This document shows, in pieces, positions 46,697-54,791 of a stretch of DNA of 64,000 bases. The stretch lies in contig CAYRLW010000015.1 in the NCBI GenBank assembly GCA_964425215.1, positions 3,194 to 67,193 of the forward strand, in the 5' to 3' direction. The notes below the pieces were generated by a model. The model was not told the origin of the DNA. It did not search any database and saw nothing but the letters and a program-made list of their open reading frames with translations. The translations under genes and the position numbers were made by a program. The stretch is from CAYRLW01 sp964425215 (GTDB lineage Bacteria; Spirochaetota; Spirochaetia; Treponematales; Breznakiellaceae). Within the stretch, counting starts at the first letter, position 1. Each line of letters starts with the position of its first letter.

Positions 46697-46708
46697 GCAT
46701 GATACTAT
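46680..46708 (+). promoter_or_regulatory. Promoter of the AGXT-type aminotransferase gene
   Basis: TTGGCG (46680-46685), 17-base spacer, TACTAT (46703-46708), about 50 bases before the ATG at 46759. Confidence 0.5.
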
Positions 46709-46758
46709 ATGAGGGTTCCGTATTCGCAAAACCTCATTGTATAGGGGGAAAAATTACC

Positions 46759-47871
46759 ATGTCCGCGTTAGATAAAATCAGCGACACCCTTTTGATGGGC
46801 CCGGGCCCTTCGTGCGTCTATCCCCAGGTATACTCTGCCCTTTCCCTACCGACGGTGGGACACCTGGACGGCCGCTTTATAGCGGTGATGGATGAAATTA
46901 AAACCATGCTCCGGACGGTTATGGGGACAAACAACAACCTTACCCTCCCCATGTCGGGTACCGGCTCTGCGGGAATGGAAACAGCCTTTGTCAATCTGGT
47001 TGAAAAAGGGGACCCTGTTTTGGTTTTGGTCAACGGGGTCTTTGGTAAACGGATGGTCGACGTGGCCGGCCGGCTGGGAGCCCAGGTGGAGGAGTTGGAA
47101 TTCGAATGGGGAAAACCGGTAATTCCTGAGGTGGCGGAAAAGAAAATTAAATCAAAAAAATGGGCCCTGGTAGCGGTGGTCCACGCCGAAACGTCCACGG
47201 GAGTGCGCAATCCCGTAGAAATCCTGGGGCCCCTGGTAAAAGCGTCGGGAGCTTTATACGTGGTAGACGCGGTTACCAGCCTGGGAGGTATCCCCGTGAA
47301 CGTGGACGCCATAGGGGCGGACCTTTGTTACTCGGGAACCCAAAAATGTCTCTCATCCCCCCCGGGACTATCCCCCCTTACCATCGGCGACCAGGGTATA
47401 GCGAAGCTAAAAAGCCGATCGACCAGGGTCCCCAACTGGTATTTGGACCTATCCATGATTATGGATTATTGGCAGGGTTCCAAACGATCCTACCATCACA
47501 CCGCTCCTATCAACATGCTTTACGCCCTGCACCGAAGTCTCAGCCTCCTTTTGGAGGAAGGATTGGACGCGGTTTACCAAAGACACCAGAAAGCCCATGA
47601 GCAATTAGTAAAGGGACTGGAAGAGCTGGGTCTTCAATTACCGGTACAGAAGGAATATAGACTTCCCATGCTCAACGCCGTCTCCGTACCCCCGGGGATC
47701 GATGAAGCGGCCGTACGGAAACGCTTACTGGAAGAGGACGGCATTGAAATCGGCGCCGGACTCGGCCCCCTGGCGGGAAAAATTTGGAGGGTCGGGCTGA
47801 TGGGTCACACGGCTCGGAAGGAGAACGTGGAACGGTTCCTTGTAGCGATGGGAAAACAGCTGGGAAGATGA
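46759..47871 (+). CDS. Class V aminotransferase, alanine-glyoxylate/serine-pyruvate type
   Basis: The 370-residue PLP enzyme starts ...LLMGPGPSCVYPQV, as in AGXT-type enzymes, and has SGTGSAGMETAFVNLV, HAETSTGVRNPVE, VDAVTSLGG and the PLP lysine in SGTQKCLSSPPG. It would transaminate glyoxylate, pyruvate or serine; the substrate is not set by the sequence. I chose the ATG at 46759 with GGGGGAA upstream; an earlier in-frame start at 46675 would be a shadow extension. It lies between the exporter genes and the GH127/AraC cassette. Confidence 0.9.
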   Translation: MSALDKISDTLLMGPGPSCVYPQVYSALSLPTVGHLDGRFIAVMDEIKTMLRTVMGTNNNLTLPMSGTGSAGMETAFVNLVEKGDPVLVLVNGVFGKRMVDVAGRLGAQVEELEFEWGKPVIPEVAEKKIKSKKWALVAVVHAETSTGVRNPVEILGPLVKASGALYVVDAVTSLGGIPVNVDAIGADLCYSGTQKCLSSPPGLSPLTIGDQGIAKLKSRSTRVPNWYLDLSMIMDYWQGSKRSYHHTAPINMLYALHRSLSLLLEEGLDAVYQRHQKAHEQLVKGLEELGLQLPVQKEYRLPMLNAVSVPPGIDEAAVRKRLLEEDGIEIGAGLGPLAGKIWRVGLMGHTARKENVERFLVAMGKQLGR

Positions 47872-47880
47872 TCCGTACCC

Positions 47881-48714
47881 CTAATGGGTATTGATATGTT
47901 TTTTTCCATCCATCGACCGGAACTGGGTAGGTGAAAGGCCGGTAAAACGTTTAAAGACCCTTCTAAAATAATGGGGATCGTTAAAGCCGCAGGCAAAGGC
48001 AATCTCGCTTATATTTTTCCGCCCCTCGGATCGTAAAAGGATACGGGCGTCCAAAACTCTCTTCTCGTTTAGGGCGTCCACTATCGATTTTTTACAATTT
48101 TTGCGGAAAACCCGTTCCATATAATCCCGGCTTATACCCAATTCCCGCGCAAGTTCCGATGAGCCCACCGGTTTTTTATAATTTTTTTGGATAGCTCCTT
48201 GGATCCTTTCAAGGAGTTTAGCTGAAGGAGCGGCCTGGGGTGATCCATTCTTCAGTTCCAACTCCCCCTCCGCGGCATCGGCAATTTCGCATAGTATAAG
48301 GGTCAATATTTGACTTAAGCAAAATTCTGAAGGGCCAAAGGATTCTTGATCTGAAATGAAAAGGGAGAATAGCTCCATAACGTATTCTCGGTCCCTAATG
48401 GTCGCGAGTTTTGGAAGTGTTATCGAGGCATCTCCATGGCTATTTTCCCTTTTTTTAAAATGGATCCAATAAAAATTTAAAAGCGGAGGATAGGGTTTAT
48501 ATCCACCGTGCTTGTGCCCTGGGCAGAGCAAAAGGGTTTGATTTTCTCTTATTTCAAACACCCTATCATCCTCAAACAATTCTAAAACCCCGTGGGTGAC
48601 GAAAATAATTTCGTAGGAATCCAATACCCTTGTTTCGTGAATTCCAAATCCAGGGGATATAAAAAGACCGCCATTCAACGGTTCAATAGACGATTCAAAA
48701 TCAACGGAAAGCAT
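47881..48714 (-). CDS. AraC-family transcriptional regulator (second copy)
   Basis: The 277-residue regulator has a cupin-like N-terminal sensor (GFGIHETRVLDSYEIIFVTHGVLEL) and two helix-turn-helices at the C-terminus (GSSELARELGISRDYMERVFRK and KNISEIAFACGFNDPHYFRRVFKRFTGLSP). It likely controls sugar genes. It starts 14 bases inside the end of the first AraC gene and lies in the same run as the GH127 gene, so it is probably expressed with them. The region is more AT-rich than the flanks, which may mean a later acquisition. Confidence 0.88.
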   Translation of the reverse strand: MLSVDFESSIEPLNGGLFISPGFGIHETRVLDSYEIIFVTHGVLELFEDDRVFEIRENQTLLLCPGHKHGGYKPYPPLLNFYWIHFKKRENSHGDASITLPKLATIRDREYVMELFSLFISDQESFGPSEFCLSQILTLILCEIADAAEGELELKNGSPQAAPSAKLLERIQGAIQKNYKKPVGSSELARELGISRDYMERVFRKNCKKSIVDALNEKRVLDARILLRSEGRKNISEIAFACGFNDPHYFRRVFKRFTGLSPTQFRSMDGKKHINTH

Positions 48715-49546
48715 AGGACAATTCCCTGGTCCCCCGATTTAATCGATACTGATGGGGAGTCGATGCCATTTGCCGCTTAAATAAACGTCTAAAAAAATTC
48801 ATATCCCCAAAACCGCACATTTTGGCAATATCTTCAATCCGTTTATTTTTATTTAACAGCAGTTGTGCCGCCACTTCGCGAACCCTACGATTGTAAAGGG
48901 CTTCTCGAATAGATACGGAACGTCTTTGTCGATAAACCCTTTCTAAATAACCCACGTTATAGTGTAACTCCATGGCAATATCTATGGATCCAATGCTTTC
49001 ACGGTAATGAGCCGCGATATACTCGTCCACCTTACTGGCTATAAACTCGAGGGTAGCATCTGTTTCCATCAAAGGATAAGAGGAAAGGGATGATAGGGCC
49101 ACATGTTTTAGAACAAGAAGAATTAAAGCGCTTTTTGTAGCCCCCGATCCAGACCCAGAATTTTGTAGATCCATATAGCGGCGAAGCAAATAGGTTAATC
49201 GTTGTGGTGTTTTTATATAAACCGAGGGGGGGATTTCCATCCCATACGGACTTTCCTTGTCCCAATCCCTTTGGATTCTAAAAGAAAGGGTATAAAATTC
49301 CGAATCACCATGGGCTTCCGCCGTAAAACATTCTTCTGATTTGGGAGCTAATAGATAGGTATGCCCCATCTCCACACCGACAGAAATATGCTCCGAATAA
49401 ATATAAATCTTTCCCCGTAGAACAAAAAGCAGGGTGTACCACGATCCAGATGGGAAATGATGGATACACCCGCCATCACATTGAATATAGTGGGCGTCCA
49501 AGCCCTTAAGATTCTGTTTCCAAGAAAAAATCAGCTCGTCTTCCAT
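48701..49546 (-). CDS. AraC-family transcriptional regulator (first copy)
   Basis: The 281-residue regulator has an N-terminal cupin sensor (YTLLFVLRGKIYIYSE, GHTYLLAPKSEE) and C-terminal helix-turn-helices (IGSIDIAMELHYNVGYLERVYRQ and KRIEDIAKMCGFGDMNFFRRLFKRQ). It is paralogous to the second AraC gene. The ATG at 49546 was chosen because the longer frame opens with TTG; it overlaps the GH127 gene end by 16 bases, so the three genes are coupled. Arabinose-oligomer sensing is inferred from the neighbour. Confidence 0.87.
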   Translation of the reverse strand: MEDELIFSWKQNLKGLDAHYIQCDGGCIHHFPSGSWYTLLFVLRGKIYIYSEHISVGVEMGHTYLLAPKSEECFTAEAHGDSEFYTLSFRIQRDWDKESPYGMEIPPSVYIKTPQRLTYLLRRYMDLQNSGSGSGATKSALILLVLKHVALSSLSSYPLMETDATLEFIASKVDEYIAAHYRESIGSIDIAMELHYNVGYLERVYRQRRSVSIREALYNRRVREVAAQLLLNKNKRIEDIAKMCGFGDMNFFRRLFKRQMASTPHQYRLNRGTRELSYAFR

Positions 49547-51486
49547 AGATCGCTTTGTTCTTGTATCCAAACTATCATTTCACCGGGCGAACGATTTGCC
49601 CAAGTGTAATAGGGAATAAACGTTAGGGGTCTTTTTTCCAAAGGCGGATTGATTCCCCCATCGGTATAGGGCTCGGTTGCTTCAACCTTCTTAGGTAACC
49701 CAACCCCTTCCGTTGTAATGACCATAGTCCCGCCGAACAAGCCCTTATCCATTACGGGAACCAGAGGGGCATTCCGAGGAAGGGCGACAGAATGAAGATT
49801 GGGCCCGTTATCCTCTTCTTCTAAACAGTATACCATAGGTCCCCGCATAATGGCGACCTTTCCCCAATCGCTCCGTATAAGTGGATGGGCGTATACCCGT
49901 CTCGGTTCCATAGGCAGACGCAACAGAACCGAGTCGCCGGGGAACCAGGTTCTCTGTATGTGAGCATAACCCTTTTTCGTAATCGGCGATAATGAAAGGG
50001 CCGCTCCATTTACGCTCAGTTCAGCTTTTTGACACCATCCAGGGATACGAACCGCTATATCAAAAACGGCGTCAGCGCTTCCGGTATATTCTAGGGTCAC
50101 CGAATCGTTCCAAGGGTATTCGGTCCGCTGATAGAGCGAAATCCTTGTGGAACCCAGATCGTATTCTAGCGCTCCCTGATGGTAAAGATCCACGTAGATA
50201 GCCGAACCGTCGCTATGGTACGTATACTCTCCGAGGGATCCAAAAAGCCTGGCTATATTCGGAGGACAGCAAGCACAGCCGTACCAAGCTTGCCGGCGGT
50301 ATTTCACGTGGCTATGCGTCGGGCTCCCGTCGCAAACCTCCGGAACGACTTCCAGAGGGTTCACGTAAAAATAACTATGCCCGTCCGCGGCCAAACCGCT
50401 TAAAATTCCATTAAAAATAGTCCTTTCCATTACGTCGGCGTATTGAGCTTCATTCGTCAAGATCGCCATTCGATTAGAGAAAATAAAAAGACCAATGGCC
50501 GCACAGGTTTCCGCGTACGCCGTATCATTAGGCAAATCGTAGTCGGTTGTAAAGGCTTCTTGTATCGCCGAAGAACCAATTCCGCCCGTAAGATACATTT
50601 TTTTCTTGGTCGCGCTGACCCAAAGACGTTCGCAGGCTTGTCTTAGGGTCTGATCCCCGGTTTCTTTAGCCAAATCGGCCATGGCGATATACAGGTACAT
50701 AGCCCGAACCGCGTGACCCACCGCGTCAACCTGTTCGCGAACGGGAATATGACACTGGGCGTAGGGATTATCCTTAATACCAAAAATGGTAAAAAACTCT
50801 GAAGATTTCGCTTCCAATTCAAAATAGTTGGGTTGTTTACCCCGTTCATCCACAAAATATTTTGCCAAATTAAGATACCGCTTTTCTCCCGTTAACCGAT
50901 ACAATTTTACCAGGGCTAACTCTACCTCTTCGTGGCCAGGATACCCGTGGATTTTTCCTTCTTCGGACCCAAAATGATGATCGATATGATCCGCCAATTT
51001 GTGGACCACCTGGAGTATTTTTTCATTGCCCGTACCCCGGTAAACCGAAACCCCCGCCTCAATCAAGTGCCCCGCGCAGTATAATTCGTGGGCCTCCCGC
51101 AAATTTTTCCACCTTCGAGTAGGTTCTTTTACCGTAAAATAGGTGTTAAGGTATCCGTCCGGTTGTTGAGCATCCGCGATAAGGTTTACCGCCTCTTCGC
51201 TCCACTGGGACATTTCTTTGTCCGACTCAAGTCCATCCGCCAATAAGAACCCCGTCGCCTCGAGCCATTTGTATAAATCGCTATCCTGGAAAACCATCCC
51301 CTCGTATTGGCCCTTTGAATGCCCCGCGGCTATCCTGAAATTTTCCACCGAATGGCTCTTAGGAGCCCCTGGTATTTCATCCTTCAAGGCTTTCCATTGA
51401 TAGGGAATTACTTCAGAGCGTACTAATTCTCTATATTTATGGAAAAATCCGCCCTCTATGCTTGATCTAATAAACGACCAGTTCAT
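49531..51486 (-). CDS. GH127 beta-L-arabinofuranosidase-like enzyme
   Basis: The 651-residue soluble enzyme resembles glycoside hydrolase family 127, which releases beta-L-arabinofuranosides (for example from hydroxyproline-rich plant glycoproteins). The zinc/cysteine centre is clear: GCACCPPNIARLF with its cysteine pair, plus DTAYAETCAAIG, which supplies the Glu and Cys ligands. There is no signal peptide, so it probably acts on imported oligosaccharides. GGGGAGG precedes the ATG. The two AraC genes follow as an operon. No transporter gene is next to it. Confidence 0.9.
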   Translation of the reverse strand: MNWSFIRSSIEGGFFHKYRELVRSEVIPYQWKALKDEIPGAPKSHSVENFRIAAGHSKGQYEGMVFQDSDLYKWLEATGFLLADGLESDKEMSQWSEEAVNLIADAQQPDGYLNTYFTVKEPTRRWKNLREAHELYCAGHLIEAGVSVYRGTGNEKILQVVHKLADHIDHHFGSEEGKIHGYPGHEEVELALVKLYRLTGEKRYLNLAKYFVDERGKQPNYFELEAKSSEFFTIFGIKDNPYAQCHIPVREQVDAVGHAVRAMYLYIAMADLAKETGDQTLRQACERLWVSATKKKMYLTGGIGSSAIQEAFTTDYDLPNDTAYAETCAAIGLFIFSNRMAILTNEAQYADVMERTIFNGILSGLAADGHSYFYVNPLEVVPEVCDGSPTHSHVKYRRQAWYGCACCPPNIARLFGSLGEYTYHSDGSAIYVDLYHQGALEYDLGSTRISLYQRTEYPWNDSVTLEYTGSADAVFDIAVRIPGWCQKAELSVNGAALSLSPITKKGYAHIQRTWFPGDSVLLRLPMEPRRVYAHPLIRSDWGKVAIMRGPMVYCLEEEDNGPNLHSVALPRNAPLVPVMDKGLFGGTMVITTEGVGLPKKVEATEPYTDGGINPPLEKRPLTFIPYYTWANRSPGEMIVWIQEQSDLWKTS

Positions 51487-51510
51487 CCCTGTATCCTCCC
51501 CTATGGTCTT

Positions 51511-51539
51511 AGTATGGCCGAGGATTCATCAGGGCGCAA
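51511..51539 (-). promoter_or_regulatory. Promoter of the GH127-AraC-AraC operon
   Basis: Minus-strand TTGCGC (51539-51534), 17-base spacer, CATACT (51516-51511), about 25 bases before the GH127 ATG. Confidence 0.55.
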
Positions 51540-51597
51540 GCAAATGGATAAAGTGAAAAGGGGGACAAAACCGACCTTCCATGTGGGGATGAAGATG

Positions 51598-51638
51598 TGA
51601 GCGTTTAAGAGAAAATGTCGGTATGGATCCTGAGCGTT
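51598..51638 (-). promoter_or_regulatory. Tandem TGAGCGTT half-sites, candidate AraC operator
   Basis: The octamer TGAGCGTT occurs at 51598-51605 and 51631-51638, 33 bases apart (about three helical turns), roughly 60-100 bases upstream of the -35 box of the GH127 operon. Confidence 0.4.
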
Positions 51639-51660
51639 CCATAGCGTCGAATCCCGAAAA

Positions 51661-51704
51661 TAACGAAAAAGCCGCCGGTATGTAAGCCGGCGGCTTTTTC
51701 GTTA
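51661..51704. terminator. Terminator after tRNA-Leu
   Basis: An 18-pair perfect stem (51661-51678 with 51687-51704) around a TATGTAAG loop contains GCCGCCGG/CCGGCGGC with flanking A and T runs, so it works on either strand. It lies directly after the tRNA-Leu 3' end on the minus strand. Confidence 0.85.
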
Positions 51705-51786
51705 TGCGGCGAAGAGGACTTGAACCTCCATGCCTCTCGGCACCAGCACCTCAAGCTGGCGTGTCTACCAATTCCACCATCGCCGC
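51705..51786 (-). tRNA. tRNA-Leu (anticodon GAG)
   Basis: The minus-strand cloverleaf has acceptor GCGGCGA/TCGCCGC, anticodon stem CCAGC/GCTGG with loop TTGAGGT (anticodon at 51752-51750), a long variable arm as expected for leucine, and the T-arm GAGGTTCAAGTCCTC. It reads CTC and CTT. CCA is not encoded. Confidence 0.96.
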
Positions 51787-51801
51787 GGAAATTGTGATAG
51801 C

Positions 51802-51830
51802 ATCCTACCGATTTAAAGAGGTTTTGTCAA
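51802..51830 (-). promoter_or_regulatory. Promoter of tRNA-Leu
   Basis: Minus-strand TTGACA (51830-51825), 17-base spacer, TAGGAT (51807-51802), 15 bases before the tRNA 5' end. Confidence 0.65.
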
Positions 51831-51949
51831 TAAAAAACGATGGAATACCGCGTTTTTTCTACCCTCCCCTGATCCTGTTTAGCCGGTTCTGAAGAGAAAA
51901 ACCGGGATTTCTAATTCACCTCCTTTCCTTTTTTGTCGATACATAGGGT

Positions 51950-54745
51950 ATGAAATTTTTACAATGCAAGGGTATTTCTCTTTTTATAATCTTGTTGCAG
52001 GCCTCTTTTCTTTTAGTATCCTGTGCTAGTAACCCTCCCCAACAGCCGCCTGCGGTGGCACAGGAGGATGATGTTTGGACCCTTATGCAAAAAGGGGAAA
52101 CGGATAGGGTAAAACAATTATTTCAAGGAAAAGTGGACCCCCGGTCCACCGATGAGAAGGGGCGAACTCCCCTGCTCCGGGCAACGGAATTACGGGATGC
52201 CCCATTGGTTGCGTTTTTTATTTCCCTGGGAACTCCGGTGGACCAGAGCGATAACGAGGGGCGCAGGGCTTTAGGGATCGCGTGTGCCCAGAACGACGCC
52301 GAAACGGCCAAAATTCTGGTGGTCGGAGGGGCCAATATTTTTCTTAAATCGCCGGCCTCCGGCCCGAGCCCCGCAGAACGTTCTTTTTCCCAAGGGGGAG
52401 CCCTGCTGGCCGCCCTATTGACCAAAGACACGGTTCGAGCAAAGTCTTCCGAGGGGGAAACCCTTCTCCTAATGGCGGTTCAACGGGGAAACCTGGAGGC
52501 GGTACGGTCCATTCTTGCCCTGGGAGCGGTGGTTAATGAACGGGACGGGGCTGGTAAAACCGCCCTCGATAGGGCCTACGAGCACGGAGACTCGTATCAG
52601 CACGCCCTAATCGCCGAAGTTCTTGTTAAAGCCGGGGGCCTTTCTAACAACCAAGCTTACGCGTACTTTGCCCCGGCGGTCCGAACCTGGAACTACAACC
52701 TCCGTTACTCCGACGGGTTAACCCCCCTGCACTACGCCGCCCGGGAAGGTCAAGGGGGTTTTGTCACCCTTCTTCTGGAACGGGGATCGGAGATAAACGC
52801 CAAAAGCGCCTCCGGCTCAACCCCGCTCCAAGAGGCGGTTCGAATGGGGCAACTAGGTATCATGAAACAACTTTTAGAAAAGGGGGCCGATACAAACATT
52901 CGGGACGCCAAGGGCAATTCGGCGCTCCATATCGTTCTGCCCCTGCAGGTCCGAAAAGAAGGAATGGCCTTGCTTTTATCCCATGGAGCCAAGCCGAACA
53001 TTCGGGATGATCATGGAGACACGCCGTTACAGATCGCTATCGATTTAAACATGGGTGTAGAAATTGAAAAAATGCTGATCGACGCGGGAGCGGACGTGAA
53101 CAACCGGAACGTGGAAGGGAAGACACCCCTCCATACGGCGGTAGAACAGGACAGGAAAGAGTATATTCCCCCCTTATTGCAAAAGGGCGCCGATATTTTC
53201 GCTACCGATACGGTAGGAAACACCCCCTTTGATGAAGCCCTGCGGAAAAACGGCGAAGCCCTTACAGCGTTGATAACACCGGAAACGGTGGGTCTGGGGG
53301 ATAACGGGGGAAATACGATCCTCCATTTAGCGGTACAAGCTAAGGCGGATGTTCCCATCATCACCCTCATTTTGGACAAAAAAGGGGCTATTAACGCCAG
53401 GAATAAAATAGGCGATACGGCCCTCCACATAGCGGTGGTTAAAAATGAACGGGAAATTGGGGAACTGTTGATATCCCGGGGAGCGGACATCTTTGCTACC
53501 AACGCGGCGGGGCAAAGTCCCCTATTTTTGGCGGCCCAGGGACCTCAGCAACGGGAGTGGATGCTCAATTCTACGACCTTAGAAGCAAAAGACGGTCTTG
53601 GTAACGGAATACTCCACTACGCGGCCCTCTGGAAAATGGATTCCCTCATTCCCATCCTTATTCAACGGGGAGCTTCGACGGAACGGAAAAACACCACCGG
53701 CGAAACGCCCCTCTTTACTGCCGTAAAGGCCAATTCCCCCTCTACCATAAGCGCCCTAATCCAAGGGGGAGCGAATTTGAACGCCCGGGACACCATGGGG
53801 GACTCGGTCCTTCACGCGGCGGTTCGCTGGCACGGGCCCTTAGGAGCCCAGGAATTGATAAAAGATGGAGCCGACGTTAATAGCCGCAATTTAGCGGGAA
53901 AAACACCCCTCCACGATGCGATCCGGCTGGGTATGCCCGATATGGTCGCCATCCTTCTTAAAGCAAAAGCCCGCTTAGACATTCGGGATGGGGACGGCAA
54001 CACACCCCTTATGGAAGCGGTCATGGCGGGAAACCCATCTTTGATGGAAACCCTTTTAGACCAGGGCGCCGATCCTATGGCCCGAAACAGTCGAGGGGAT
54101 ACACCTCTGCATATCGCCGTGGCCTTGAACCGTCAAGATATGACAACCCTGCTCCTGGGACGAGGAGTCTCCATACACGCCGAAAACGGATCGGGACAAA
54201 CACCCTTTCAGGTGGCCCTTTCCACCTCCGCCAATATGGTTTCCACGCTTTTAACCAAGGATAGGCTTTCTTCCTACGACGATAGGGGACAATCGCCCCT
54301 GCATATCGCCGTGGCCCAGCACTCCAGCGGTACTATCATTCAAACCATTATCAATTTAGGCGCGAGCCTTTCGGTCATCGATTCGGATGGAAAAACTCCG
54401 CTTCGACGGGCGGTGGACGAAGGAAGTTGGGATACCGCTCGAATCCTGATCGACGCGGGAGCCGACGCCTTTTCCACCGCCGTCGATGGAGAATCGGCGG
54501 CCACGGTTGCCCTGGCCAAAGGAAACGCCGCCATAGAAGCCCTCTTCGATGGAAAAAATATCAACAGCCACGATTCGGCGGATAACACGATTCTCCATTA
54601 TGCCGCCTATCGGGGAACTCCCGAGGAAATTGCCCTTTTAATCAAATTGGGGGCCAATAAAACGGCAAAAAATCTTTCCGGAGAAACGGCTTTCGATGTG
54701 GCCAAACGTTGGGGAAAGGATAAAAACACCGCTCTCCTTCAGTAG
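51950..54745 (+). CDS. Ankyrin-repeat lipoprotein
   Basis: The 931-residue protein has a lipoprotein signal (FIILLQASFLLVSCASN, lipidated Cys25), so it should be membrane-anchored. The mature part is a solenoid of more than 20 ankyrin repeats, recognisable by TPLHxAVxxG and GADVNxRDxxG cores, with some units degenerate. Ankyrin stacks bind proteins, so a scaffold or surface role is plausible but not known. No Shine-Dalgarno is evident before the ATG. A CACCTCCTTTC stretch 22 bases before the start resembles the 3' end of 16S rRNA. It is not in an operon. Confidence 0.88.
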   Translation: MKFLQCKGISLFIILLQASFLLVSCASNPPQQPPAVAQEDDVWTLMQKGETDRVKQLFQGKVDPRSTDEKGRTPLLRATELRDAPLVAFFISLGTPVDQSDNEGRRALGIACAQNDAETAKILVVGGANIFLKSPASGPSPAERSFSQGGALLAALLTKDTVRAKSSEGETLLLMAVQRGNLEAVRSILALGAVVNERDGAGKTALDRAYEHGDSYQHALIAEVLVKAGGLSNNQAYAYFAPAVRTWNYNLRYSDGLTPLHYAAREGQGGFVTLLLERGSEINAKSASGSTPLQEAVRMGQLGIMKQLLEKGADTNIRDAKGNSALHIVLPLQVRKEGMALLLSHGAKPNIRDDHGDTPLQIAIDLNMGVEIEKMLIDAGADVNNRNVEGKTPLHTAVEQDRKEYIPPLLQKGADIFATDTVGNTPFDEALRKNGEALTALITPETVGLGDNGGNTILHLAVQAKADVPIITLILDKKGAINARNKIGDTALHIAVVKNEREIGELLISRGADIFATNAAGQSPLFLAAQGPQQREWMLNSTTLEAKDGLGNGILHYAALWKMDSLIPILIQRGASTERKNTTGETPLFTAVKANSPSTISALIQGGANLNARDTMGDSVLHAAVRWHGPLGAQELIKDGADVNSRNLAGKTPLHDAIRLGMPDMVAILLKAKARLDIRDGDGNTPLMEAVMAGNPSLMETLLDQGADPMARNSRGDTPLHIAVALNRQDMTTLLLGRGVSIHAENGSGQTPFQVALSTSANMVSTLLTKDRLSSYDDRGQSPLHIAVAQHSSGTIIQTIINLGASLSVIDSDGKTPLRRAVDEGSWDTARILIDAGADAFSTAVDGESAATVALAKGNAAIEALFDGKNINSHDSADNTILHYAAYRGTPEEIALLIKLGANKTAKNLSGETAFDVAKRWGKDKNTALLQ

Positions 54746-54791
54746 GCTTGTAAAAATTAGCTGTTTATCGAGGAAACGGGCCCGTCGGGCC

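Noticed and set aside
51705..51786. Genomic-island boundary at tRNA-Leu
   Set aside because: No integrase, no direct repeat of the tRNA end and no mobile gene were found nearby.
53011..53502. Serine-rich frame opposite the ankyrin gene
   Set aside because: Antisense to repeated ankyrin codons; composition reflects the complementary strand of the repeats.
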